From NCBI GenBank assembly GCA_027002995.1, contig JALWZB010000151.1, positions 1 to 33,125 of the forward strand: a DNA stretch of 33,125 nt. The letters run 5' to 3'. A model generated the notes under the pieces. The model was not told where the DNA came from, made no database searches, and saw nothing but the letters and a program-made list of their open reading frames with translations. The translations under genes and the position numbers were made by a program. How positions within the stretch are numbered: position 1 is the first letter of the stretch; each line of letters begins with the position of its first letter. This document shows, piece by piece, positions 1 through 8,129 of the stretch. Origin of the DNA: Desulfurococcales archaeon (lineage in GTDB: Archaea; Thermoproteota; Thermoprotei_A; Sulfolobales; NBVN01).

Positions 1-972
1 GAGTTCCGGAGGCGTTATGTCGAAGGCAGGGTTGAGGACAGGAACGTCTGGGACGGTTATCAGTAGCTTGCCTAGGACCCTACGCACCTCGTCAGGGTTC
101 CTCTCCTCTATCACGACTTCCTCGACGGGGGTTTCGAGGTCTATGGTTGATATGGGTGCTGCTGAGTAGAAGGGTACGCCGTGCCTGTTGGCCAGCACGG
201 CTATGGTGTAGGTCCCGATCTTATTGATTACGTGCCCCGTCCTCAGTACCCTGTCCGCGCCGACAATGACCTTATTGACTAGCCCTTTACTCATGACGTA
301 CCCGACCATGTTATCCGTTATTAAGGTGACCGGTATCCCATCCCTAACCAACTCCCAGATGGTTAGGCGGGCGCCCTGCAGGACGGGCCGTGTTTCCGTG
401 GCTATTACCTTGATCCTCTTCCCTGATTCCCACGCAGCCCTTATTACGCCTAGCGCGGTTCCGTAACCTGCGGTAGCTAATGCCCCCGCGTTGCAGTGTG
501 TTAGGATTGTGTCGCCGTCCTCTATGACCTCATTACCTACCCTCCCTATGGCTTTATTGACCTCCACGTCCTCCTCGAAGATCCGCACCGCCTCCTCAAC
601 TATGGCTCTCCTTAACTCCTCCGTGTCGCCGTAATTCCCTTCAAGCACCCTCCCCATACGCCTCAACGCCCAGAACAGGTTCACCGCGGTGGGCCTCGTC
701 CTGCTGAGCCTCTCTATGGCTTTGCGGACGTCCGCCTTAAGACCCTCAACGTCCCTAGCACCGGAGTAGAGGGCGGCTAGCGCGACTCCGAAGGCGGCGG
801 CAACACCTATGGCTGGCGCGCCCCGGATCTCCATCCGCTCAATAGCTACCGCAACGCGCTCGTAATCCCTAGCCTCAACCCACTCCTCCTCCCAAGGGAT
901 CTTCAAAGTATTTATCCACCTTACCCTATCACCTAACCACTCAACAGGGTGTAACTCGGTCAAAACTAGCAC
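1..972 (-). CDS. mtnA: S-methyl-5-thioribose-1-phosphate isomerase (partial, C-terminus outside window)
   Basis: Converts methylthioribose 1-phosphate to methylthioribulose 1-phosphate in methionine salvage; related to the eIF2B alpha/beta/delta fold. The reverse strand reads open for 324 codons from a GTG at 972 to the window edge. Family marks are RGAPAIG near the N-terminus, the catalytic-Cys segment THCNAGALAT, the acidic GADRV, and the near-terminal NPAFDITPP, so roughly 30 residues are missing past the edge. The start is supported by an AT-rich box on the minus strand (993-1000) about 25 bp upstream, suggesting a leaderless message; a TTG three codons later (963) is an alternative. A related archaeal enzyme, ribose-1,5-bisphosphate isomerase, shares the fold, but RGAPAIG and the long N-terminal region favour MtnA. 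Confidence 0.9.
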   Translation of the reverse strand, partial: MLVLTELHPVEWLGDRVRWINTLKIPWEEEWVEARDYERVAVAIERMEIRGAPAIGVAAAFGVALAALYSGARDVEGLKADVRKAIERLSRTRPTAVNLFWALRRMGRVLEGNYGDTEELRRAIVEEAVRIFEEDVEVNKAIGRVGNEVIEDGDTILTHCNAGALATAGYGTALGVIRAAWESGKRIKVIATETRPVLQGARLTIWELVRDGIPVTLITDNMVGYVMSKGLVNKVIVGADRVLRTGHVINKIGTYTIAVLANRHGVPFYSAAPISTIDLETPVEEVVIEERNPDEVRRVLGKLLITVPDVPVLNPAFDITPPEL

Positions 973-1027
973 CTTGGAGTAAACGTTGATTTAGAATAAA
1001 TTACTTTATGTGTAGGGTTCGAGGCTA
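973..1027. promoter_or_regulatory. Divergent promoter region for mtnA and the endonuclease subunit gene
   Basis: This 55-bp gap separates divergent genes. AGAATAAA at 993-1000 lies about 25 bp from the mtnA GTG, reading as a minus-strand TATA box. ACTTTATG at 1003-1010 lies about 22 bp before the ATG at 1028. Both spacings suit leaderless archaeal transcripts. The boxes are degenerate and no transcription data were used. Confidence 0.4.
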
Positions 1028-1558
1028 ATGATTAAGCGAGTAGTGAAGGTGAGGCGAGGCGAGGAAGGAAAACTACTGGTAAGTGAGGGTGAGGCCTTAC
1101 TAAGCAAGCTGGATTTAGGGCATAAGTCAGTTCTGAAGGGTGTGTGGGTGCTTGACGTTGCTGAGGCAGCCTACCTAATATTTACCGAGGCTGCTCAACT
1201 AGAGGATGAGGGGGGCCCGCTCGACCTAGCTAGGCTATTCGCTAAGTACTCGAGGAGCAAGTACGACTGGATACGCTTCGTGGTACTACTAAACCTTAGG
1301 GAGCGGGGGAGGAGGGCCAAGGTAGGTTTCGGTGTTAACGATATCATCTACGGTAAAGGTAGTGACAAGACAATGGTCTTCGTAATTGAGGAGAACTCAC
1401 CGCTCAGGGCCGGGGCACTCATAGAGTGGACTAGGGACGCGATAATGAAGGGGTACGAACCGGTAATAGCGGTGGTTGACGCACACGGCGACGTAACTTA
1501 TTACTCCACACGAGTCCTTAAGGTAAGCGACCTGAGGGAGGTGGTTAAGAGTGCCTAA
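1028..1558 (+). CDS. tRNA-splicing endonuclease, probable structural (beta) subunit
   Basis: Resembles the C-terminal nuclease-fold domain of archaeal EndA, which cuts intron-containing pre-tRNA. The segment RRAKVGFGVNDIIYG (about 96-109) aligns with the family strand carrying the catalytic tyrosine, and VIAVVDAHGDVTYYS (146-160) with the typical C-terminal strands. The expected histidine after the tyrosine is absent (region DKTMVFVI), and the position where the catalytic lysine usually sits reads GYEPV, with Glu144. Crenarchaeal enzymes are commonly alpha2-beta2 with a non-catalytic beta subunit, so this is most likely that partner. It should need a catalytic subunit encoded outside this window. 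It overlaps hisS by 8 bases, suggesting translational coupling. Length is 176 residues, normal for a single-repeat subunit. Confidence 0.72.
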   Translation: MIKRVVKVRRGEEGKLLVSEGEALLSKLDLGHKSVLKGVWVLDVAEAAYLIFTEAAQLEDEGGPLDLARLFAKYSRSKYDWIRFVVLLNLRERGRRAKVGFGVNDIIYGKGSDKTMVFVIEENSPLRAGALIEWTRDAIMKGYEPVIAVVDAHGDVTYYSTRVLKVSDLREVVKSA

Positions 1559-2837
1559 AATAAGGCTCGAACCTGTTCGAGGAATGCGCGACATAATACC
1601 CGAGGAGTCAACGGAGATACTCTGGCTTGAGAGGAAGTTCGCTGAGGTGGCGGAGCTCTACGGGTACGAGCCAGTAATAGCGCCCACGGTCGAACTCTTC
1701 AGCCTGTTCGAGGTGAAGTCAGGCCCGGAAATCAGGAGGAGCATGTACGTGTTCCAGGATAAGGCAGGGAGGACGGTGTGCTTAAGGCCGGAACTCACGG
1801 CGAGCATGGCCCGCATATACCTCAGGAGGCTTCAAACACTGCCCAAGCCCGTGAAAATATTCTACATAGGGTCGGCATTCAGGTACGAGGAACCTCAGCG
1901 AGGCAGGTACAGGGAGTTCATCCAAGCAGGGGTAGAGTACTTGGGCGAGGAGGGCGTTGCGGCGGACATAGAGCTGCTATTGCTGATAAGGGACTACCTG
2001 CGCGAGATAAGGTTCGTGGACTACAGCATTAAGCTCGGCCACATGGGCCTCTTCAGAGACCTATTCAGCATGTGGGGCATCCCGGAAGACGTGCAGGACG
2101 AGATAATACACTATATTGATAAGAAGGAGTTAGAGAAGGCAACCACGTTATTGAGCGAGTACCCTAAGGCGAAGCCGGAAGTGATTAACGAACTATCAAA
2201 ATGTAAGGGTAGTGACCCCCAGAAACTCACCTCATGCGCGGAGAGCGCGGGTCTCCCGGAGGAAGTGATGAAGCACGTGGAGCTATTAGCACACGTTACC
2301 AAAGTAACTCAAGCACTCGGTATCCCAGAGGTTTACGCTGATCTGGGTTTCGCTAGGGGGCTGGCTTACTATACCGGCTTAATCTTTGAGATCGTGCCCA
2401 AGAAGGCGCTTAGCCTAAGTGTTGGAGGTGGTGGCAGGTACGATACGCTTGTATCGCTTTACGGAGGACCCGCAACCCCGGCGACAGGTTTCGCGTTAGG
2501 TGTAGACAGGATTCACCTAACGCTCAAGGAATCCGGGTGGTCCTTGCCCGAGCGGAAAATTAAGGTGATGCTAGTGTCCTTAGAGAGCAACATATACGGC
2601 TACGTGGACCGCGTGGCCACCGCCCTAAGGTCGGCCGGGGTCATCGTTAATGTGTTCCCAAGGCCTAAACTATCCTCCGCCCTGAGGGTAGCGTCCGAGA
2701 AGGGGTACGACTACGCAGTAATAATCGGGCGTAAGGAAGTGGAGGGAGGTTACGTGACGCTGAAGGACCTCCGCGAGAGGAAGCAGAAAATAGTTACCGT
2801 GGAGGAACTCAGGAAGGAGGTGGTTAAGGCTGAGTAA
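1551..2837 (+). CDS. hisS: Histidyl-tRNA synthetase
   Basis: Charges tRNA-His with histidine. The class II core is complete: N-terminal RGMRDIIP (10-17), LRPELTASMAR (78-88), motif 2 around FRYEEPQRGRYREF (110-123), the histidine-binding RGLAYYTG (269-276), GGGGRYD (292-298), and motif 3 GFALGVDRI (313-321). An anticodon-binding domain follows from about 335 to 428. The length of 428 residues is usual. The GTG start at 1551 overlaps the upstream stop and is preceded by GAGGGAGGTGG, a strong ribosome-binding sequence ending close to the start. Co-transcribed with the endonuclease subunit upstream and deoxyhypusine synthase downstream. Confidence 0.96.
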   Translation: MPKIRLEPVRGMRDIIPEESTEILWLERKFAEVAELYGYEPVIAPTVELFSLFEVKSGPEIRRSMYVFQDKAGRTVCLRPELTASMARIYLRRLQTLPKPVKIFYIGSAFRYEEPQRGRYREFIQAGVEYLGEEGVAADIELLLLIRDYLREIRFVDYSIKLGHMGLFRDLFSMWGIPEDVQDEIIHYIDKKELEKATTLLSEYPKAKPEVINELSKCKGSDPQKLTSCAESAGLPEEVMKHVELLAHVTKVTQALGIPEVYADLGFARGLAYYTGLIFEIVPKKALSLSVGGGGRYDTLVSLYGGPATPATGFALGVDRIHLTLKESGWSLPERKIKVMLVSLESNIYGYVDRVATALRSAGVIVNVFPRPKLSSALRVASEKGYDYAVIIGRKEVEGGYVTLKDLRERKQKIVTVEELRKEVVKAE

Positions 2838-2847
2838 GCTACCCCCC

Positions 2848-3756
2848 GTGAAGGACGCGTTCGTGAGGCCCGACATGACGGTGAGGGAGCTCGTGGAGTA
2901 CTACGGGGAAATCCACGGCTTCACAGCGGGGGACGTCTACCGCGCGGTACAGATACTTAAGGAGGGGGTGGAGGAGGCCGACCTACGCTTCCTATCATTC
3001 ACAGGCAATATAGTCGCGACAGGTCTCAGGGGTGTCTTAGCCCAGTTAATAGACGCGAAGCTCTTCGACATCGTCATAACTACCTGCGGGACGCTGGACC
3101 ACGACATAGCTAAGTCGATGGGCGGGAAGTACCTTAAGGGGTTCTTCGAGGCGGACGACGCTGAACTCAGGAAGGAGGGGTACCACAGGCTAGGGAACAT
3201 ATTCATACCGTTCGAGTCCTACGGGTTGACCGTGGAGCAATTTGTTAGTAAGTTAGTGCCGGAACTCACTAAGGTGAAGCTAGAGTGGGGCGTTAGGGAA
3301 CTCATGGAGGAGGTCGGTAAGAGACTAGCTAACGATAAGCACTCAATACTTGGGGCAGCGTACCGTTCCGGCACTAAGGTATACGTGCCAGGCATAGTTG
3401 ATGGGGCGTTCGGAACAAACCTTTTCATTCAGTCGCAATTCACGGGACTTAAGATAAACCTCTTCAAGGACATGCAGGAACTTTCCGACGCCGTATTCTC
3501 AGCGAAGAAGAGCATGGCCCTCTGCTTAGGCGGCGGGATAAGCAAGCACCACACGATATGGTGGAACCAATTCAAGGAAGGTTTAGACTATTCCGTCTAC
3601 ATAACGACGGCGGTGGAGTGGGACGGGAGCCTAAGCGGGGCTAAGACTAGGGAAGCGATAACGTGGGGGAAGCTGAAGCCTGAAGGGAAGCACGTGACCC
3701 TCTACGGGGACGTCACGGTGCTCCTGCCGATAATTGCGGCGTGCCTGATAAGGTAA
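2848..3756 (+). CDS. dys: Deoxyhypusine synthase
   Basis: Transfers the aminobutyl group of spermidine to a lysine of initiation factor aIF5A, the first step of hypusine formation. Family features are VITTCGTLDHDIAK (76-89), PGIVDGAFG (181-189), EWDGSLSGAKTREA (257-270), and the active-site lysine in TWGK (Lys275, counting from the GTG). The GTG at 2848 has no Shine-Dalgarno sequence. A CTG in the same frame at 2830 lies 7 nt after GGAGGTG (2816-2822) and would restore a PPVKD segment like that seen near the N-terminus of archaeal homologues. The true start may therefore be 2830. It follows hisS by 10 bases. Confidence 0.95.
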   Translation: MKDAFVRPDMTVRELVEYYGEIHGFTAGDVYRAVQILKEGVEEADLRFLSFTGNIVATGLRGVLAQLIDAKLFDIVITTCGTLDHDIAKSMGGKYLKGFFEADDAELRKEGYHRLGNIFIPFESYGLTVEQFVSKLVPELTKVKLEWGVRELMEEVGKRLANDKHSILGAAYRSGTKVYVPGIVDGAFGTNLFIQSQFTGLKINLFKDMQELSDAVFSAKKSMALCLGGGISKHHTIWWNQFKEGLDYSVYITTAVEWDGSLSGAKTREAITWGKLKPEGKHVTLYGDVTVLLPIIAACLIR

Positions 3757-3786
3757 TCGAAAAGATAATCCTTACCTTGCTGATGG

Positions 3787-3794
3787 CTTAAAAG
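3787..3794 (+). promoter_or_regulatory. TATA-like box before top6B
   Basis: CTTAAAAG in a 66-bp gap. Its centre is about 32 bp from the GTG at 3823, predicting a transcript start near 3815-3818 and a leader only a few nucleotides long. This would make top6B-top6A-deoC a separate transcription unit from hisS-dys. Confidence 0.45.
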
Positions 3795-3822
3795 CATTTT
3801 TGCTCTTAACATTTCAGGTGGT

Positions 3823-5403
3823 GTGAGGGTGGCATCTGAAGCTACTGCTGAGAAGTTCAGGGCGCTGACTCCCTCCGAGTTTTTCTACAGGAATAGGGAG
3901 TTAGCTGGCTTCAGCAACCCCGCGAGGGCCCTATACCAGGCGGTAAGAGAGTTAGTCGAGAACGCGTTGGACGCCACGGACCCCCACGGCATTCACCCAA
4001 CGATAAAGGTGATCCTACAGAAAGTCAGTGCCGAGAGGGACAACATATTCAGCATAAGCGTCGAGGACAACGGCATAGGGATACCCTCCGCCCAAGTGCC
4101 TAGGGCGTTCGGCCAGCTCCTCTACAGCTCGAAGTACGTTCTCAGACAGACTCGAGGAATGTTCGGGCTCGGCGCTAAGATGGCCGTACTCTATGGGCAG
4201 ATGACTACGGGCAAATCCGTTGAGGTGTTAACTTCCACAATCACTGCTAAGAACATATACTACTTCAACATAGCAATAGACGTCAAAACAAACACCCCGA
4301 TAATTCACGAGAAGGGCGTCTACAGGAAGAACAACGGATGGCACGGAACGGTAGTTAAGCTTTACCTGGAGGGTGACTGGACCCGATCAAAATCTAAGAT
4401 CTACGAGTACCTGAAGCGAACCGCGATAATCGCACCATACGCGGAGATAGTCTTCGAGGATCCGGACGGAACAATAACTTACTTCGAGCGAAGCACCCGT
4501 AAAATGCCTCCCCCACCAAGGGAAGTGAAGCCCCATCCAAAGGGCGTGGACATAGAAATGATGAAGATGATGCTGAAAGCAACGAAGGCCAAGACACTCC
4601 TAGAATTCCTCATAAAGGAGTTCCAAAGCATTGGCGAGGTAACCGCGAGGAGGTTAATAAAGAACGCCGGGCTACTCCCCGATATGAAGCCGCATGAGCT
4701 AAGCACGGAAGATGTTGAGAGGTTAGTCCGGGTAATCAAGAGTGACACCAAGATAAAGCCACCGAGCGCTAATCACCTTTCCTACGTGGGGGAGGAGATA
4801 ATTAAGGTGGGTCTAAAGGCGATCCTAAAGCCAGAATTCGTGACCGCAGTCACCCGCAAACCCTCAGTGTATGAGGGCCACGCATTCATAGTTGAGGCCG
4901 GGCTAGCCTACGGCGGTGAAATACAGCCCGAGGACCGCCCCGTCCTCTACAGGTACGCCAATAAGATACCGTTACTCTACGACGAAGGCGCCGACGTAGC
5001 TAGGAAGGTCGTGGATAGGATTGACTGGAGCCACTACGGCGTGACGTTCCCAGCACCACTCGTTATACTAGTACACATATGCAGTACTAAGGTGCCCTAC
5101 AAGGGCGTGGGTAAGGAGTCAGTGGCTGACGTGCCGGAGGTCGAGCATGAGATGGAGTTAGCCATAAGGGAAGTCGCTCGCAGGCTGAAGCGCTACCTCT
5201 CAAAGAAGAAGCGCGAAAGGGAGGAGGCTGAGAGGGCGGTGGCGATCGCTAAGTACATACCTGACGTCGCGAGAGGCTTAGCGAAGATCGTCAATAACGT
5301 GAAGGAGGAGATGATTGAGAAGGAACTCCTGAAGATGCTCAATATGAAGCTAAAGTCATTCAAGATTAATTCGGTGTCGGACGTAGTGGTAAGCATTGAG
5401 TGA
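3823..5403 (+). CDS. top6B: DNA topoisomerase VI subunit B
   Basis: ATPase subunit of the type IIB topoisomerase that relaxes and decatenates DNA in archaea. The Bergerat (GHKL) fold is clear: ELVENALDATD (43-53) with the Mg-binding Asn, EDNGIG (81-86), and the glycine-rich lid FGLGAKM (114-120). A helix-two-turn-helix region follows (around 265-300), then a transducer domain and a long charged helix near 445-475 with the KKKREREEAERA segment. The length of 526 residues is typical. GTG at 3823 is used here; GTG at 3829 has better spacing from AGGTGGTG (3816-3823) and could be the real start. The stop overlaps the extreme upstream end of the top6A frame. Confidence 0.97.
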   Translation: MRVASEATAEKFRALTPSEFFYRNRELAGFSNPARALYQAVRELVENALDATDPHGIHPTIKVILQKVSAERDNIFSISVEDNGIGIPSAQVPRAFGQLLYSSKYVLRQTRGMFGLGAKMAVLYGQMTTGKSVEVLTSTITAKNIYYFNIAIDVKTNTPIIHEKGVYRKNNGWHGTVVKLYLEGDWTRSKSKIYEYLKRTAIIAPYAEIVFEDPDGTITYFERSTRKMPPPPREVKPHPKGVDIEMMKMMLKATKAKTLLEFLIKEFQSIGEVTARRLIKNAGLLPDMKPHELSTEDVERLVRVIKSDTKIKPPSANHLSYVGEEIIKVGLKAILKPEFVTAVTRKPSVYEGHAFIVEAGLAYGGEIQPEDRPVLYRYANKIPLLYDEGADVARKVVDRIDWSHYGVTFPAPLVILVHICSTKVPYKGVGKESVADVPEVEHEMELAIREVARRLKRYLSKKKREREEAERAVAIAKYIPDVARGLAKIVNNVKEEMIEKELLKMLNMKLKSFKINSVSDVVVSIE

Positions 5404-5417
5404 GGAGGGTGAGCGCA

Positions 5418-6584
5418 GTGTCCTACATGTCAGCAGTAGATGTTAAGGCCCGGAAGAAAGCCCTTAAGAAAATAGAGAGGGCATTCTCGAAGCTAGTTAA
5501 GGACATACTCTCCGGGAAAGCACCGACGTTAGTAATAAGGAAGAGGACGCTGGCCAACACGGTTTTCGACGCTGAGAGGGGGCTACTTCGAATCGGTAAC
5601 GCCACACTAAGGAGGTCATTCCTAAACGCTGGTGAAGCCAAGAAGTTCATGCAAACAGTACTGATCGCGAGCATAATACATGAGGCCTTGAAGAACGATG
5701 AGTACCCAACGATCAGGGACCTCTACTACAGAGGTAAGCACACCATAAGGTTCAGGGACTTAGTCACCAGCAGGATAAGAGAGGAGAACACGTGGGACGA
5801 GCAGAAGGAATCCGACTCAGTGATACGGGATCTCGAAGTACTCATAGACATGTTGCGTGAGGAGATGTTGATACTAAGCAAAGAGAAAGGTAAGGTAGTA
5901 GGTGACATGAGGATAAAGTCCGGCGACGACATAATAGACTTAAGCAAGATGGGTCACGGCGCGTACTCCATAGAACCCACACCGGACTTCATAGAGTTTA
6001 AGGACGTCAACGCGGAGTTCGTACTAGTTATAGAGAAGGACGCCGTATTCCAGCAGCTCCACAGGGCAGGTTTCTGGAAGAAGTATAAGGCGTTACTGAT
6101 AACGAGCGCTGGTCAGCCAGACCGCGCCACACGAAGATTCGTTAGGAGACTTAGTGACGAGTTAGGCCTACCTATCTACATACTCACCGACGCCGACCCA
6201 TACGGGTGGTACATATACAGCGTGTTCAAGGTCGGCTCAATAACCCTATCATACGAAAGTGAGCGGTTAGCTACACCATCAGCACGGTTCCTAGGGGTTT
6301 CGATGATCGACATATTCGGGAGTGACAAGTTAAAGAAGAAACCCTACCTTACGGAGGCTGAACGCAAGAACTATATAATCAAGGCAACCGACACCGACAT
6401 AAAGAGGGCTAAGGAGCTGAAATCCTACGAGTGGTTCAGGACAAAGCGTTGGCTAGAGGAGATAAACATATTCCTTAAGAAGAAAGCTAAGCTCGAAATC
6501 GAAGCCTTAACAAGTAAAGGATTAAGGTTCCTCATGGACACATACATACCGGAGAAAATAGAGACGGGTGATTGGATTGCGTAA
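5418..6584 (+). CDS. top6A: DNA topoisomerase VI subunit A (Spo11-like)
   Basis: Cleavage subunit that forms the covalent tyrosyl-DNA link. The winged-helix catalytic motif is YPTIRDLYYRGKH, containing the active tyrosine. The Toprim domain shows FVLVIEKDAVF (Mg-binding Glu) and the acidic pair in YILTDADPYGWYIY. The frame is open from a GTG at 5400 that overlaps the top6B stop. The GTG at 5418 is preferred because GAGGAGG (5402-5408) lies 9 nt upstream; ATG at 5427 is also possible. From 5418 the protein is 388 residues, normal for the family. Adjacent B and A genes are the usual archaeal arrangement and allow coupled translation of the A2B2 complex. Confidence 0.96.
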   Translation: MSYMSAVDVKARKKALKKIERAFSKLVKDILSGKAPTLVIRKRTLANTVFDAERGLLRIGNATLRRSFLNAGEAKKFMQTVLIASIIHEALKNDEYPTIRDLYYRGKHTIRFRDLVTSRIREENTWDEQKESDSVIRDLEVLIDMLREEMLILSKEKGKVVGDMRIKSGDDIIDLSKMGHGAYSIEPTPDFIEFKDVNAEFVLVIEKDAVFQQLHRAGFWKKYKALLITSAGQPDRATRRFVRRLSDELGLPIYILTDADPYGWYIYSVFKVGSITLSYESERLATPSARFLGVSMIDIFGSDKLKKKPYLTEAERKNYIIKATDTDIKRAKELKSYEWFRTKRWLEEINIFLKKKAKLEIEALTSKGLRFLMDTYIPEKIETGDWIA

Positions 6585-6585
6585 C

Positions 6586-7287
6586 ATGCCAGCAGAAGTT
6601 ACTCGGGAATTGAAGGTAATATTATCAGGTATTAACGCACGCATAGATCAAACACTCCTTAAGTACGATAGGTCCTGGAAGGACTACGAGAAATTCGTTG
6701 AGGAATCCGACCCGTACGGGTTCAGAAGCCTAGTAGTACCTCCAGCAATGGTGCGGTTCGTAGCCAGCATCGCTAAAACACCCGTAGCTGGTGTCGCGGG
6801 CTTCCCCCACGGTTACGTGCCCGTCGAGTCTAAGTTAAAGGAAATAGATGTGATAGCGGAGGGCGGTGGAAAGGAGGTTGACGTGGTCATTAACGTGATA
6901 AACGTTAAGTCCGGTAAGTTCGATGCCCTAGAGGACGAATTGCGGAAGGTCGTGGATCACGCCCACGAACTTGGGCTAGGCATAAAAGTAATAGTTGAGA
7001 CAAGCGCGTTGAACGACGAAGAACTAAGAAAGGTCTCACTAGCTGTCGCGGAGTCTGGAGCGGACTTCATAAAGACGAACACGGGGTACGGTGCGCGAGG
7101 AGCGTCATTAAGGGACGTGGTTCTAATACGAAGATTCGTCGGAGATAGAATCAAGGTTAAGGCATCCGGAGGGATAAGGAACGCCGTGGACGCAGCGATG
7201 TTCATCCTTGTTGGCGCGGACGTGATAGGTACGTCATCAGGAATAAAGATTGCAGAGGACGCGAAAAGAATCCTAGAGTTGCTTTAG
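6586..7287 (+). CDS. deoC: Deoxyribose-phosphate aldolase
   Basis: Cleaves 2-deoxyribose 5-phosphate to glyceraldehyde 3-phosphate and acetaldehyde, feeding deoxynucleoside breakdown products into central metabolism. Marks are the TIM-barrel segment EVDVVINV (acidic active-site residue), DFIKTNTGYG with the Schiff-base lysine (about Lys163), and VKASGGI with the second catalytic lysine (about Lys192). The length of 233 residues is usual. The frame is open upstream to GTG 6568 and TTG 6577, inside the end of top6A. ATG 6586, two bases after the top6A stop, gives a normal N-terminus and was chosen without strong evidence. Probably the last gene of the top6 transcript, since the next gene is convergent. 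Confidence 0.95.
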   Translation: MPAEVTRELKVILSGINARIDQTLLKYDRSWKDYEKFVEESDPYGFRSLVVPPAMVRFVASIAKTPVAGVAGFPHGYVPVESKLKEIDVIAEGGGKEVDVVINVINVKSGKFDALEDELRKVVDHAHELGLGIKVIVETSALNDEELRKVSLAVAESGADFIKTNTGYGARGASLRDVVLIRRFVGDRIKVKASGGIRNAVDAAMFILVGADVIGTSSGIKIAEDAKRILELL

Positions 7288-7304
7288 GTGGGGATTAGAG
7301 CAAT

Positions 7305-8129
7305 TCACAGCGCAACTAGCTTTAGGGTCACGTAACGGGTCAGGTCCGTTAACGTCACGATACCCTTAATCGTGTTTTCCTCCATGATTAGCACGCCACG
7401 TATGTTCTTCTCCACCATTAACTCGGCCGCCTTACCGACGCCCTCAGAGGGACTCACCGCTGGGACAAGCGGGCGCATTATGTCGCCAACCCTAACGCGC
7501 TTCAGGAAGTCCTTATCGCCGCTGTCAGCGAACTCATTAATGATGTCTACGAGAGTGTTCACGAGCTCCGTCAGCGTGACTATCCCCACGACCTCACCGC
7601 TGGACGGGTTGACTACCGGTAAGGTTGAGAAGCCGTTATCTATCATGAGCCTCCTCACCATAATGAGTGAGTCGGTCTCCGAAACCCTAGTGACGGAGGA
7701 CGTCATTATCTCCGTTACTGGGGTGCTGTCCCCGCGAAGTAACTTAGCTATGTCCCACTTGCTGAAGAGCGCCACCACCTCCCCCTCCCTCTCTGCAGGG
7801 ACGCTGCTGATGTTGTTCTCAAGCATCACGCGGGCCGCCTTCGCCACGCTCGTGTCGTGCGGCAACTTAATCAACGGGTAACTCATGACCGACGAGACAT
7901 GCAGTGTCGATATAGGCATCCTCGCGCTCCTTGAGGAGCCGACCTTAGACACAATATCTTTTAGAGTAACCATGCCTTCAGCGCCGTGCTCACCGTAAAC
8001 CACTGCCCTATCAGCATCGTTTTTCCTCAGTACCTTAACTAGGTTGTAGAGGGAGTCATTCTTGTGCACACGCAGGAAGTCCTTAGCCCCGGCCTCCGAG
8101 ATCGTTATTAGGTCTACCTCCATGATCAC
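7305..8129 (-). CDS. Four-CBS-domain protein 1
   Basis: A 274-residue protein made almost entirely of CBS domains, small modules that pair into Bateman units and often bind adenine nucleotides or other ligands. Four repeats can be traced, at about 8-58, 72-122, 133-190 and 213-268. Recurring signs are DIM/VMSYP-type entries, NNISSVPA, GFSTLPVV and RGVLIMEE cores, and terminal GIVTLTDLT helices. There is no catalytic, membrane or DNA-binding domain. The GTG start overlaps the stop of the upstream CBS gene by 4 bases (GTGA), so translation is likely coupled. It is the last gene of the minus-strand series and converges on deoC. Ligand and partner are unknown. Confidence 0.85.
   Translation of the reverse strand: MIMEVDLITISEAGAKDFLRVHKNDSLYNLVKVLRKNDADRAVVYGEHGAEGMVTLKDIVSKVGSSRSARMPISTLHVSSVMSYPLIKLPHDTSVAKAARVMLENNISSVPAEREGEVVALFSKWDIAKLLRGDSTPVTEIMTSSVTRVSETDSLIMVRRLMIDNGFSTLPVVNPSSGEVVGIVTLTELVNTLVDIINEFADSGDKDFLKRVRVGDIMRPLVPAVSPSEGVGKAAELMVEKNIRGVLIMEENTIKGIVTLTDLTRYVTLKLVAL

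Noticed and set aside
224-466. Plus-strand open frame within the isomerase region
   Set aside because: It is antisense to a well-recognised MtnA frame; its composition is explained by the complement of that gene. The same reasoning removes the other long antisense frames, for example over the CBS, NFACT and ligase genes.
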